Of a DNA stretch of 64,000 nt, positions 25,498-33,634 are shown piece after piece. The stretch is from Streptomyces cyaneochromogenes (GTDB lineage Bacteria; Actinomycetota; Actinomycetes; Streptomycetales; Streptomycetaceae). The DNA lies in contig NZ_CP034539.1 in assembly GCF_003963535.1 (NCBI RefSeq), positions 2,108,001 to 2,172,000 on the forward strand. Direction: 5' to 3'. The position numbers and the translations under genes are program-made. Positions within the stretch are counted from its first letter, which is position 1; each line of letters starts with the position of its first letter. A model generated the notes under the pieces. The model ran no database searches. It had not been told where the DNA came from and saw nothing but the letters and a program-made list of their open reading frames with translations.

Positions 25498-26286
25498 TCA
25501 GGCGAACTCGGGCGCCGAGGTGGCCGGTCCGCCCAGGGCGTCGCGGCGTTCCGGCATCTTCAGGGACACCATGCGCCGCCAGCCCGCGAAGCGCTCCCAG
25601 GCGTACACGGCGTGGATGCCCGCGGCGAGCACGGCCGCCTTCGGCCGGGGCCAGCCGAGGATGCGGCCCATGTGGTCCATGACCGCGAGGCTCACGTCCC
25701 GGTAGATCCGGATCTCGGCGAGGGCGCACTCGCGCAGCGTCCGCTGGATGGCCCGGCCGTGCCCCTGGGCCGCGAAGCGCAGGAGTTCCTCGTGGCAGTA
25801 GGCGAGGTGGTTGTCCTCGTCGCCCGAGATCATCTTGACGGCGCGGCCGAGGTCGGGGTGGTCGGCGAAGTGTTTGCGCAGCAGGTCCATCTGCTCCGAG
25901 GCGCGCTGTTCGGTGACCCTGCTGTGCGACAGGTAGGTGACGATGTCCTGGACGGTGAGCTGTTCGTCGCTCTTGAGCTTGTCGTGCGCGAGGCCGATGC
26001 CGTGCTGCTCCAGCAGCATCGTGTAGTCGGTCTCGGGCGGGACGGGGACGGGTTCGAGGCCGCGCTTCTTCAGCAGGGCGTTGAAGATCCGCCCGTGCTT
26101 GTCCTCGTCCGCCCCGTGCCGGGTGATCTTGGGCGCGAGTGAGCGTTCGCTCTCCGGGACGAGCGCGGCGATGCGGGCGTTCTCCCAGCCGCCCTGGGAC
26201 TCGCCGCTGGCGGCGATCGAGCAGAACAGGCGGAAGGACTCGTCGTTGTCGAGGATCTCCTGGAACAGACTCTTGGCCGAAAGCAT
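25498..26286 (-). CDS. Ferritin-like di-iron-fold protein
   Basis: 262 residues, predicted all-helical. The helices contain pairs of carboxylates and histidines spaced like ferritin-like di-iron sites: ESERSLAPKITRHGADEDKHG and SGDEDNHLAYCHEELLRFA. This resembles the ferritin-like superfamily proteins annotated in Streptomyces, with no known reaction. ATG 26286 has AGAGAGG upstream. A 10-bp tandem repeat lies in its 5' region. It converges with corA (37 bases between the stops). Confidence 0.75.
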   Translation of the reverse strand: MLSAKSLFQEILDNDESFRLFCSIAASGESQGGWENARIAALVPESERSLAPKITRHGADEDKHGRIFNALLKKRGLEPVPVPPETDYTMLLEQHGIGLAHDKLKSDEQLTVQDIVTYLSHSRVTEQRASEQMDLLRKHFADHPDLGRAVKMISGDEDNHLAYCHEELLRFAAQGHGRAIQRTLRECALAEIRIYRDVSLAVMDHMGRILGWPRPKAAVLAAGIHAVYAWERFAGWRRMVSLKMPERRDALGGPATSAPEFA

Positions 26287-26302
26287 CGTTGGGCACCTCT
26301 CT

Positions 26303-26349
26303 GCAGGACGCAGGACTCCGCAGGACTTCACGGGACTCCGCGGGATTCC
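26303..26349. repeat. Ten-base tandem repeats upstream of the ferritin-like gene
   Basis: Four consecutive units of ten bases from 26310 (GCAGGACTCC, GCAGGACTTC, ACGGGACTCC, GCGGGATTCC), preceded by a partial GCAGGAC. They lie 17-63 bases upstream of the ferritin-like gene's start codon, in its promoter/leader zone. The ten-base period places every unit on the same face of the helix. Confidence 0.7.
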
Positions 26350-26479
26350 GCAAAGAACGAGTCAAATGCGCTGAGAGAGGTGCTGCAACAGTAATGACGG
26401 ACAACTCCGCCAAAAGAATGACCATCCAGGTCACGACAGGGGCGTAACCGCACGGGGCACGCGCGCGTTGTGCTGCGTG

Positions 26480-26522
26480 ACGGCCGTGGCGGGGAAGACC
26501 CCCGAGCCCCCACCACGGCCGT
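26480..26522 (-). terminator. Hairpin downstream of the LLM oxidoreductase gene
   Basis: ACGGCCGTGG (26480-26489) and CCACGGCCGT (26513-26522) pair perfectly, and the intervening GC-rich bases can extend the structure. It starts 28 bases past the stop at 26550 on the minus strand. No U-tract. The rest of 26350-26549 is an AT-richer spacer without a convincing ORF. Confidence 0.65.
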
Positions 26523-26549
26523 GGAAAACTCCCGGTGATCCGCCCCTTG

Positions 26550-27605
26550 TCACGCCAGTCCGGCGCGCTCCAGGGCCTCGGTGCCGGCGCGGAGCGAGGC
26601 GAGTCGCTCGTCGAGCGTGAAGCCGGCCGGAGCGAGGCTGAGGGTGGTGACCCCGGCCGCCGCGTACTCCTTCATCCGGTCCGCGATGCGGTCCACGGAA
26701 CCGAGCAGGGTCGTCTGGTCGATCAGCTCGTGCGGGATGGCGGCCGCGGCGCCCTGCTTGTCGCCCGACAGGTACTTCTCCTGGACCTCGGCGGCCGCGG
26801 CCTCGAACCCCATGCGCTGGGCGAGCTGGTTGTAGAAGTTCTGCTTGGCGCTGCCCATGCCGCCGACGTACAGCGCGGTGTAGGGGCGGAAGGTGTCGGA
26901 GAGCGTGGCCACGTCCTTGTCCTCGCCGACGGCCAGCGGAAGCGTCGGGCAGACGTCGAACCCGTCGAGGGTCTTGCCGGCCTTCTCGCGCCCCGCGCGC
27001 AGGTGCCGGATCGTGGTCTCCTCCAGGTGCTCGGCGGAGGGGAAGATCACGAGGGCGCCGTCGGCGATCTCGCCGGTCTGCTCGAGGTTCTTCGGGCCGA
27101 TGGCGGCGATGTACAGCGGGATGTGCTCGCGCTGCGGGTGCACGGTCAGCTTGATCGGCTTGCCGGGGCCGCCGGGCAGCGGCAGCGTCCAGTGCTGCCC
27201 TTCGTACGACAGCCGCTCGCGCGTCATCGCCTTGCGCACGATCTCGACGTACTCACGCGTGCGTGCCAGCGGCTTGTCGAACTTGACGCCGTACCAGCCC
27301 TCGGAGACCTGCGGCCCGGAGACGCCGAGACCGAGGCGGAAGCGGCCGCCGGAGAGCGAGTCCAGGGTGGCGGCGGTCATCGCGGTCATCGCCGGCTGGC
27401 GGGCCGGGATCTGGAAGATGGCGGAGCCCACGTCGATGCGCTCGGTCTGGGCGGCGACCCAGGAGAGCACGGTGGCGGCGTCCGAGCCGTACGCCTCGGC
27501 GGCCCAGCACACGGCGTATCCCAGCCGGTCGGCCTCCTTCGCGACGGCGAGATTGTCCGCGTCCATTCCCGCGCCCCAGTAGCCGAGGTTGATCCCGAGC
27601 TGCAT
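26550..27605 (-). CDS. LLM-class F420-dependent oxidoreductase
   Basis: 351 residues, luciferase-like barrel. N-terminal MQLGINLGYWGAGM, then EADRLGYAVCWAAEAYGSDA, SLSGGRFRLGLGVSGPQVSEGWYG (the family's RxxLGLGxSGPQ-type cofactor region) and IPLYIAAIGPKNLEQTGEIADG. This pattern fits the F420-type subfamily common in actinobacteria. The substrate is unknown. It is monocistronic, diverging from the aldo/keto reductase and followed by a hairpin. Confidence 0.87.
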   Translation of the reverse strand: MQLGINLGYWGAGMDADNLAVAKEADRLGYAVCWAAEAYGSDAATVLSWVAAQTERIDVGSAIFQIPARQPAMTAMTAATLDSLSGGRFRLGLGVSGPQVSEGWYGVKFDKPLARTREYVEIVRKAMTRERLSYEGQHWTLPLPGGPGKPIKLTVHPQREHIPLYIAAIGPKNLEQTGEIADGALVIFPSAEHLEETTIRHLRAGREKAGKTLDGFDVCPTLPLAVGEDKDVATLSDTFRPYTALYVGGMGSAKQNFYNQLAQRMGFEAAAAEVQEKYLSGDKQGAAAAIPHELIDQTTLLGSVDRIADRMKEYAAAGVTTLSLAPAGFTLDERLASLRAGTEALERAGLA

Positions 27606-27791
27606 GGCGGATTCCCCTTACCGATCAGTAACGTCCCTTGTGGGCCCGACCATAGCGCGGGGGACCTCCCACGGGGAGGGCGATGTGGCGGGCGTCGCCC
27701 GGCCGGCCGTCGGTGTCGCCGGTCACCGTCCTGGAAACTGGTCATCCACAGGCCCCCACATGGCAGGTTCTGGCCAGTAATCTCGGCGTTC

Positions 27792-28775
27792 ATGGAGCAG
27801 AGGCATCTCGGCCGCACCGGCCTTCGTGTGTCCCGGATCGGGCTCGGCACCCTCACCTGGGGCAGGGACACCGACGAGCACGACGCCGCGGACCTCTTGA
27901 AGACGTTCTGGGAGGCGGGCGGCACCCTCGTCGACACGGCCGACGTGTACGGCGACGGGGAGGCCGAGTACCTGCTCGGCCGGCTCATAGAAGGCCTGGT
28001 CCCGCGCCGGGACCTGGTGATCTCGACGAAGGCGGGCAGCGTGCCCGACCCGGACCGCCGCTTCGACGGCTCGCGCGGCCATCTGCTCTCCGCGCTGGAC
28101 GCCTCGCTGGCCCGGCTCGGGACGGACTACGTCGACGTCTGGCACGTCCACGCCTACGACCCGTACACCCCGCTGGAGGAGACCCTCCAGGCCCTCGACC
28201 TGGCGGTCGGCAGCGGCCGCGCCCGCTATGCCGGCGTCTCCAACTTCTGCGGCTGGCAGCTCGCCAAGGCGGCGACGTGGCAGCTGGCGGCGCCGGGCAC
28301 ACGGACCCGGCTGGCGAGCACCCAGCTGGAGTACTCGCTGCTCCAGCGCGGTGTGGAGCGCGAGGTGCTGCCGGCCGCGCTGGATCTGGGCATCGGCCTG
28401 CTGCCGTCCTCGCCGCTGGGGCGCGGGGTGCTCACGGGCAAGTACCGCGACGCGACGCCGCCCGACTCGCGCGCCGCCTCGGACCATATGGCGCCCTTCG
28501 TCGAGCCGTACCTCGACGACACGGCGAGCCGCATCGTGGACGCCGTGCAGACAGCGGCCGACGGGCTGGCCGTGACCCCGCTCCAGGTCGCCCTCGCCTG
28601 GGTCCGCGACCGGCCCGGCGTGGCCGCACCGGTGATAGGCGCGCGCAACGCACAGCAGCTCACGGCGGCATTGTCAGTGGAGGCCCTTAGTCTTCCTGAC
28701 GAGATCTGCCGGGCGCTCGACGACGTGTCAGCGCCCGTGCACCGCTATCCCGATCACGACTGGAGCACGCTGTGA
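27792..28775 (+). CDS. Aldo/keto reductase
   Basis: NADPH-dependent carbonyl reductase of the AKR superfamily, 327 residues. Visible are LGRTGLRVSRIGLGTLTWG, the catalytic Asp/Tyr in VDTADVYGDGEAEYLLG, the Lys in LVISTKAG and the His in VDVWHVHAYD. SPLGRGVLTGKY and a late VAAPVIGARNAQQL complete the nucleotide-binding region. The substrate is unknown. The stop overlaps the start of the RecD-like gene (GTGA), an unexpected partnership that implies co-translation. Confidence 0.92.
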   Translation: MEQRHLGRTGLRVSRIGLGTLTWGRDTDEHDAADLLKTFWEAGGTLVDTADVYGDGEAEYLLGRLIEGLVPRRDLVISTKAGSVPDPDRRFDGSRGHLLSALDASLARLGTDYVDVWHVHAYDPYTPLEETLQALDLAVGSGRARYAGVSNFCGWQLAKAATWQLAAPGTRTRLASTQLEYSLLQRGVEREVLPAALDLGIGLLPSSPLGRGVLTGKYRDATPPDSRAASDHMAPFVEPYLDDTASRIVDAVQTAADGLAVTPLQVALAWVRDRPGVAAPVIGARNAQQLTAALSVEALSLPDEICRALDDVSAPVHRYPDHDWSTL

Positions 28776-31006
28776 CCACGGAGCCGCCCGAGACCACGGA
28801 GGAAACCGAGCCGGGGACCCCGCAGAGCGGGGCGCCGTCGGACGGGGTCGCACGGTCGTACGACGAGGGCGGGGCCGGCCGGGCCGGGGACGAGGAGGGG
28901 GCGCTTCCCGGGGCCGAGTCGCCGGCCGGTGACAGCGAGACCGCGGCCGCGGCCTCCACGGCCGATGACGGCACCGGCGACACCGCCTCCCAGAAGTCCG
29001 AGGCCGAGGCCGAGCTGGCCGCTCAGCGGGTCGAGCGGGAGCGCATCGAGCGGCGCAAGGCCGAGCGGAACGGGCCCATCGAGAGCGGGACCAAGCTCAG
29101 CGGAAAGGCCGCCGATCTGCTCGCGGCCGTACGGGCCGTGGAGGGCGGCGCGAAGCCCGCGGCCACCGTCTTCAGCGAGCCGGAGCCACCGCGCCGCCCC
29201 GCCCCGGAGCCGGTACGCCGGCCACAGCCCGCGATGACGGCCGACGCACCCGCCGCCCCCGCACCGCTGACCGTCGACTCCGTACGCCGGGTACTGACCG
29301 AGGGCGGCGCACCGGAGACCCTCGCCCCGCAGGCGGCCGCCGCACTCGGCGAGGGTGCGAGCGACCAACTGCGCGCGGACCCCTGGCAGTTGCTGCGTAT
29401 CGGTGGCGTACGACCGGAGCAGGCCGACGGGTTCGCGCGGGCCCTGCTCGGCGCGGAGTGCGCACCGGACGACGAGCGGCGCGGCCGGGCGGTCACCGTC
29501 TGGCTCCTGGAACAGGCGGCCCTGGCCGGGCACACGGCCCTGGAACTGCCGACGCTCACCGCGGCACTGGCCCAGCGGGGGGTGCCGGACGCCGATACGG
29601 CCGTACAGAACACCCTGGCCGAGGGCGAGGCCCTGGCCTTCCAGGACGCCCTGGACGAGCCCGGCGCCCCGGCCCGGCGGGACGACGAGGAGGCGGAGGG
29701 CGAGGAGCGGCCCGTCCGTGTGCTCGTCGGCCTGGAGCGGTACGCCCTCGCGGAGGAGAGCCTCGCCGACGGACTGGCCCGTCTGATCAACTCGGCGCCG
29801 AAGCAGGACGGTTCGGCCGAGGCGTGGGAGCGGGCGGCGGCCGCCGCGGGTTCCGCCGGCGAGCTGATCCGCGCGGTCGCGGCACACGGCCTGGTCCTGC
29901 ACACCGGCGGCGAGGCGTCGCTGGCCGAACCGGCGGCACTGCTGCAGGCGGCTCGGGCTCTCGGCCTGCGGGCCTGGGCGGCCGCCCACAGCCCTCAGGG
30001 ACGGGGGCGCTTCTCGGCACTGCTGGGCGAGGGCGAGCGGTCCGAGGTGCCCGGCGTCGCCACCGTGGCCGGGCTGCTCTCCGGTGCGGAAGGGCCCGGG
30101 CGGGACGTGGACGGCGCGCTCGATCTCGATCTGCTCGTCGTGCTCGACGCGCCGCAGCTGGACGTCGAGGCGGCGGCGCTGCTCACGGAGTCGCTGCCCG
30201 ACGGGGCGCGGCTGGTGCTGGCCGGGGATCCGGCGCTGCTGTGGTCGGCGGGGCCCGGTCGGGTGTTCGCCGACCTGCTGGCGGCACGGATCTGCCCGCA
30301 GATCGCCTCACGGCGGCCGGATCCCGGCCCGCTGGGCGAGCTGGTGTCCGGTATCGGCATCGGCGAGCTGAACCAGGTCGAGGCCCCCGGCAAGGAGGTC
30401 GTGATCGTTCCCGTGCGGGACGCCGGCGAGGCCGTGCACCGCACCGTGCAGCTCGTCGCCGACTCGGTGCCGCGCGCGCTCGGTGTCCCCGCCGAGCAGA
30501 CCCAGGTGATCACGCCGGGCCACGGCGGCGCGGCCGGCACCCGCGCCCTCAACGCCGCCCTCAAGGAGCGGCTCAACCCAGGCCCCGGCCGCTTCGGCGG
30601 CTTCGACCCCGGTGACCGCGTCGCCTACTCCCCCGCCCCGGGCCGCATGGTGCCGGGCCAGGTGGTGAAGGCCGACGCCGAGGGACTGCATCTGTCCTGC
30701 GCGGGCGAGTCCGTGGTCGTACCGAAGGAACGGGTGGAGCAGTCCGTACGCCACGGCTGGGCCCTGACCGCGCACCAGGCGGTGGGCGCCCGCTGGCCCG
30801 CGGCGGTCGTCGTCCTCCCCGGCGACGCGGCCCAGGCCCTCACCCGCCCCTGGGTCTACACGGCCTTCAGCCGCGCCGACCGCCACCTCTCGGTGGTCCA
30901 CGGCGCGGAACAGGCCCTCCCCCGAGCGGTCACAGAAACCCCGCCGAAGCCACGCACGACCCGCCTCCCGGCCCTGCTCAAACCACAGGCGCCGAAGACG
31001 GACTGA
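28772..31006 (+). CDS. RecD2-like SF1 helicase homologue lacking ATPase motifs
   Basis: 744 residues. The N-terminal ~170 are acidic/Ala/Pro-rich and probably disordered. Next comes a RecD2-type helical (HHH-like) region (DSVRRVLTEGGAPETLAPQ, WQLLRIGGVRPEQADGFA) and a complete RecD-like core. However, the Walker A position reads HTGGEASLAEP (about 375-385) instead of GxxGxGKT/S, and motif II reads VVLDAPQLD (about 455) instead of DEAS. Later motifs remain recognisable: LAGDPALLWSAGPG, VITPGHGGAAGTRALN, GDRVAYSP, LTAHQAVGARWPAAVV and YTAFSRADRHLSVV. It is therefore likely a catalytically dead helicase fold, perhaps a DNA-binding or scaffolding protein. The GTG overlaps the AKR stop. Confidence 0.82.
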   Translation: MTTEPPETTEETEPGTPQSGAPSDGVARSYDEGGAGRAGDEEGALPGAESPAGDSETAAAASTADDGTGDTASQKSEAEAELAAQRVERERIERRKAERNGPIESGTKLSGKAADLLAAVRAVEGGAKPAATVFSEPEPPRRPAPEPVRRPQPAMTADAPAAPAPLTVDSVRRVLTEGGAPETLAPQAAAALGEGASDQLRADPWQLLRIGGVRPEQADGFARALLGAECAPDDERRGRAVTVWLLEQAALAGHTALELPTLTAALAQRGVPDADTAVQNTLAEGEALAFQDALDEPGAPARRDDEEAEGEERPVRVLVGLERYALAEESLADGLARLINSAPKQDGSAEAWERAAAAAGSAGELIRAVAAHGLVLHTGGEASLAEPAALLQAARALGLRAWAAAHSPQGRGRFSALLGEGERSEVPGVATVAGLLSGAEGPGRDVDGALDLDLLVVLDAPQLDVEAAALLTESLPDGARLVLAGDPALLWSAGPGRVFADLLAARICPQIASRRPDPGPLGELVSGIGIGELNQVEAPGKEVVIVPVRDAGEAVHRTVQLVADSVPRALGVPAEQTQVITPGHGGAAGTRALNAALKERLNPGPGRFGGFDPGDRVAYSPAPGRMVPGQVVKADAEGLHLSCAGESVVVPKERVEQSVRHGWALTAHQAVGARWPAAVVVLPGDAAQALTRPWVYTAFSRADRHLSVVHGAEQALPRAVTETPPKPRTTRLPALLKPQAPKTD

Positions 31007-31034
31007 CCGATCCGCTCCAGGAAGCAGCAGGGCA

Positions 31035-31118
31035 GCCAACCCCAAAGGGGCGCGGGGCTGTATCAATTTGCGGCTCCGCCGCGCGGGCGCGACCAGCCGA
31101 CCACGGGCGGCAGCCGCA
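31035..31118. repeat. Dispersed Streptomyces palindromic repeat, copy 1
   Basis: The stretch CCCCAAAGGGGCGCGGGGCT, an AT-bearing spacer and GGGCGCGACCAGCC then ACGGGCGG resembles the small mobile-looking intergenic repeats seen many times in Streptomyces genomes. A second, shorter copy with AGGGGCGCGGGG and CTGCGCGACCAGCCACGACGG is at 52754-52801 in this window. It lies in the gap after the RecD-like gene and has no coding role. Confidence 0.65.
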
Positions 31119-31161
31119 CACTCACCGCAGGCACCACTGCGGGACCGCGTCACACAGCACG

Positions 31162-31200
31162 TCGGCGGCGGTCACGGACAATTTCCGTGACCGCCGCCGA
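31162..31200. terminator. Strong bidirectional terminator
   Basis: TCGGCGGCGGTCACGGA (31162-31178) and its exact complement (31184-31200) form a 17-bp stem with the loop CAATT, between the converging RecD-like gene and the gene at 31236-31913. Confidence 0.9.
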
Positions 31201-31235
31201 CCCAACAGCCCGCGCAGCCCGCGGCAGCGAACCCG

Positions 31236-31913
31236 CTAGCGCTCCGCGTCCAACGGCTCCAGATCCTCGTCCAACCCGGCGTCGACCTCGTCGCGGTCGT
31301 CGAGATCGTCGTCCTCGTCGTCGAACACCGCACTGACGTCGAACCGGCAGACCACCTGCTGCGGGTCGACCCCCTCGAAGGGCATCTCCAGCCACTCCCC
31401 CGGGTCGGCCGACTCGTCCGCGGCGGTCACCCAGAGCGTGGAGTCGCCCTCCTCCAGGCCGAACTCCTTGTGCCGGGAGGCGATCTCGTCCGGTTCGAAC
31501 TCACCGAACAGAACGCCCAGCGCCCCGTGCACCGTGCCGGCGGCCTCCGCGCTCTCGTCGTCGTCCGCCGCCTCGACCCGCTGGGCCTGCGCCAGCAGCC
31601 GCTGCGGCTCCACCACGGCGTAGTCGCGGCGGATCAGCACGCTCAGCGCGTTCGGTTCCTCGGGGCCCGTGTACGGGGGCAGCGCGTCCTCCGTACCGGG
31701 GATCTCGAAGGGAGTGACCTCGTCGTAGCGGTCGTAGAGCAGCTCGTCGTAGACCTCGGCGGCCGCGGCCAGCTGGTTGAACGCCTCGTAGACGGCAGGG
31801 TCGTCCTCACCCGACCGGTGTTCGACCGCGGCCAGATGACGGTCGAGCGCGGTCTTGACCGCCTCGGCGGCGGCGCGTACCTCGGCAGCGGTGGGCTGCA
31901 CAGCATCAGACAT
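31236..31913 (-). CDS. Conserved acidic actinobacterial protein of unknown function
   Basis: 225 residues, no signal peptide or membrane segment. The first 60 residues look helical (VRAAAEAVKTALDRHLAAVEHRSGEDD). The middle contains VYDELLYDRYDEVTPFEIPGTEDALPPY and EPNALSVLIRRDYAV. The C-terminus is extremely acidic (runs of Asp/Glu such as DDEDDDLDDRDE). I recognise it only as a protein commonly found in Streptomyces. The ATG at 31913 has GTCTGCAC upstream rather than a good ribosome site, so a short-leader transcript is possible. It is divergent from the DUF5703 gene, with 47 bases between the starts. Confidence 0.75.
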   Translation of the reverse strand: MSDAVQPTAAEVRAAAEAVKTALDRHLAAVEHRSGEDDPAVYEAFNQLAAAAEVYDELLYDRYDEVTPFEIPGTEDALPPYTGPEEPNALSVLIRRDYAVVEPQRLLAQAQRVEAADDDESAEAAGTVHGALGVLFGEFEPDEIASRHKEFGLEEGDSTLWVTAADESADPGEWLEMPFEGVDPQQVVCRFDVSAVFDDEDDDLDDRDEVDAGLDEDLEPLDAER

Positions 31914-31960
31914 AGTGCAGACGCTATCCGTACCGGGCCCCAGCCCGCACAATAGATGCG

Positions 31961-32149
31961 ATGCCGGAATACGAATTTGTCGACGTGTACGTACCGCGCG
32001 GGGTCTCCCGCAAGGACGCCACACGCCTGCTGACGGACCATGCCGAGTACGGACACTGGGAGTTGGACCGCCTGAGCCTGCTGCGTGACGGCAGCCGCAA
32101 GGTGCGGCTGCGCCGCAGGATCATCCGCCAGGTGCGGGCCACGTGGTGA
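31961..32149 (+). CDS. DUF5703-family small protein
   Basis: 62 residues, highly basic at the end. The sequence MPEYEFVDVYVPRGVSRK and YGHWELDRLSLLRDGSRKV corresponds to the DUF5703 family, which is conserved in Streptomyces, usually as a stand-alone gene. No function is known. It is followed by a strong terminator, so it forms a monocistronic unit. Confidence 0.85.
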   Translation: MPEYEFVDVYVPRGVSRKDATRLLTDHAEYGHWELDRLSLLRDGSRKVRLRRRIIRQVRATW

Positions 32150-32201
32150 GCTGAGGCGACAGGAAGACCGCAGACAGGAACAGCGGGAGAACGACAGCAC
32201 A

Positions 32202-32239
32202 GAACGGAGCGGGCCCCCTCGACGGGGCCCGCTCCGTTC
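32202..32239. terminator. Terminator between DUF5703 gene and chpC
   Basis: GAACGGAGCGGGCCCC (32202-32217) pairs perfectly with 32224-32239 (16-bp stem, six-base loop) between converging genes. Confidence 0.9.
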
Positions 32240-32256
32240 GTGCCGGAGACCGCGAC

Positions 32257-33099
32257 CTACGCCGAGGCCCGCGCCTTGCGGTACATCACCGCGCCCGCGA
32301 GCAACGCCCCCGCGCCGACCGGCAGGGTCAGGCCCAGCGGCAGGTCACTGCCGGTCTGGGCGAGCTGCCCGTCGCCCTGGGGCTGGGTGAGGCCCTGGGT
32401 GCCGGGGTGGTTGCCGTTCGAGGAGCCGCCGTCCGGCGTGACACCGCCCGTGCCGGGCGGTGTGCTCGGGGTGCCGGGGTGGTTCGGCTCTTCCGGGTTC
32501 TGCGGGCTCCCGGGGTTACCGGGGTTTCCGGGGTTGCCCGGGTTTCCGGGGTTGCCCGGGTTTCCGGGGTTACCCGGCTCATCAGGGTTTCCGGGGTTGC
32601 CCGGATTTCCGGGATTGCCCGGCTGCTCCGGCGTACCGGGCGGATTCTCGTGGCCGCCGCCACCGCCGTTGTTGCCGCAGTCGTTGTCCTCGGCGGAGTT
32701 GCCGATGCCGATGACGTCGACGGTGTTGCCGCACACGTTGACCGGCGCATGGATCGGCGCCTCCACGTGGTTGCCGGATCCGACGCCGGGCGAGTCACTG
32801 GCGTGCCCGTCGGCCGACGCCCCTCCGCCGCCCTGGGAGCCGCCGTGGCCGCCGCCCTGGTTGGTACAGCTGTTGCCGATCGCCGGGTTGAGCACCCCGA
32901 CGATGTTGACCGTATTGCCGCAGACGTTGACCGGCGCGTGCACCGGCGCCTGCACCGTGTTGCCCGACAGCACGCCGGGCGAGTTCGAGGCGCCGCCGTT
33001 CGCGCCCGCGCCGGTGGCGTGAGCGGTGCCGCCCGCGGCGGCGATGACGCCGGTCGCGGCCGCCACGGTCAGCAGGCCCTTGCGGGTGACCTGTCGCAT
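32257..33099 (-). CDS. chpC: Long chaplin, cell-wall anchored (ChpC-like)
   Basis: Hydrophobic coat protein of aerial hyphae and spores, 280 residues. There is a Sec signal peptide (cleavage near AHA, residue 28) and two chaplin domains. Each has the SPGVxSGNxVxAPxHAPVNVCGNTVxVxG pattern and a Cys pair. A long collagen-like tract of GNP/PGN repeats is followed by a Thr/Pro/Gly-rich stalk. A sorting signal LAQTG (about 246-250), a hydrophobic stretch and a basic tail (YRKARASA) complete it. LAxTG is the class E sortase motif, so the protein is anchored to peptidoglycan. It is adjacent to chpH as in S. coelicolor. Its own terminator and an upstream terminator isolate it. Confidence 0.93.
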   Translation of the reverse strand: MRQVTRKGLLTVAAATGVIAAAGGTAHATGAGANGGASNSPGVLSGNTVQAPVHAPVNVCGNTVNIVGVLNPAIGNSCTNQGGGHGGSQGGGGASADGHASDSPGVGSGNHVEAPIHAPVNVCGNTVDVIGIGNSAEDNDCGNNGGGGGHENPPGTPEQPGNPGNPGNPGNPDEPGNPGNPGNPGNPGNPGNPGNPGSPQNPEEPNHPGTPSTPPGTGGVTPDGGSSNGNHPGTQGLTQPQGDGQLAQTGSDLPLGLTLPVGAGALLAGAVMYRKARASA

Positions 33100-33170
33100 T
33101 GCTGATTCCCTGCCTTCGACCTTGTTCCGAGAAGACGGCGCCGGAATGGCCCGACGCCGCCGAAAGGCCG

Positions 33171-33209
33171 GTCGGCCCCGGAGCGCATGGCGTGCGCTCC
33201 GGGGCCGAC
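33171..33209 (-). terminator. Terminator after chpH, before chpC
   Basis: GTCGGCCCCGGAGCGCA (33171-33187) and 33193-33209 form a perfect 17-bp stem with a five-base loop; a smaller GCCCC/GGGGC hairpin follows at 33217-33232. It lies between the two chaplin genes on the same strand, so they should be separate transcription units. Confidence 0.88.
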
Positions 33210-33243
33210 GGGCTCAGCCCCTTTCACGGGGCGAGGCGCAGCG

Positions 33244-33477
33244 TCACTTGTTGATGCAGGTGTTGCCGAAGGCGGGGTTCAGCAGCCCGATCACCGAGAT
33301 CGTGTTGCCGCAGACGTTCACGGGGACGTGAATCGGCGCCTGAACGACGTTGCCGGACAGGACACCCGGGGAGTGCACCGCAGCACCCTGGGCACCGGAG
33401 TCGGCGACAGCGAGGCCCGCGCCCGCGAGAACCAGGCCACCAGTGGCAGCCGCAGCGGCGACGACCTTCTTGATCAT
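33244..33477 (-). CDS. chpH: Short chaplin (ChpH-like)
   Basis: 77-residue secreted amyloid-forming surfactant that coats aerial structures. Signal peptide 1-26 ends AVA-DSG. One chaplin domain follows with VHSPGVLSGN, VPVNVCGNTISVIGLLNPAFGN and a final CINK. The two Cys (56 and 74) form the intrachain disulfide of this class. The sequence is nearly the S. coelicolor ChpH I recall. An ideal AGGAGG ribosome site (33487-33482) precedes ATG 33477. An eight-base inverted repeat lies in its leader at 33497-33520. Confidence 0.96.
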   Translation of the reverse strand: MIKKVVAAAAATGGLVLAGAGLAVADSGAQGAAVHSPGVLSGNVVQAPIHVPVNVCGNTISVIGLLNPAFGNTCINK

Positions 33478-33496
33478 TATTCCTCCTTGTTGGCAA

Positions 33497-33520
33497 TGCG
33501 ATCACAAGTAGCTGATCGCA
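33497..33520 (-). promoter_or_regulatory. Perfect inverted repeat in the chpH leader
   Basis: TGCGATCA (33497-33504) and TGATCGCA (33513-33520) are perfect complements across eight bases, 20-43 bases upstream of the chpH start and just ahead of its ribosome site. It can be either an operator or an mRNA stem-loop. chpH is known to depend on the developmental sigma factor BldN; I could not place its promoter elements with confidence. Confidence 0.5.
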
Positions 33521-33634
33521 TCACCTGTAACGAGGAGGAACTAATAGGGCTACGACCTGATGAGCGCGTTCACCCTCCCCAGCCATGCCCAGCACGTCTG
33601 GTCGAATTCTGAAGTGTCGTTTCAGTGGTCCAAT

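Noticed and set aside
32510..32640. CCGGGGTTGCC/GGGTTTCC tandem DNA repeats inside the long chaplin gene
   Set aside because: They encode the in-frame Gly-Asn-Pro stalk of ChpC, a normal feature of wall-anchored chaplins, so not listed as a separate element.
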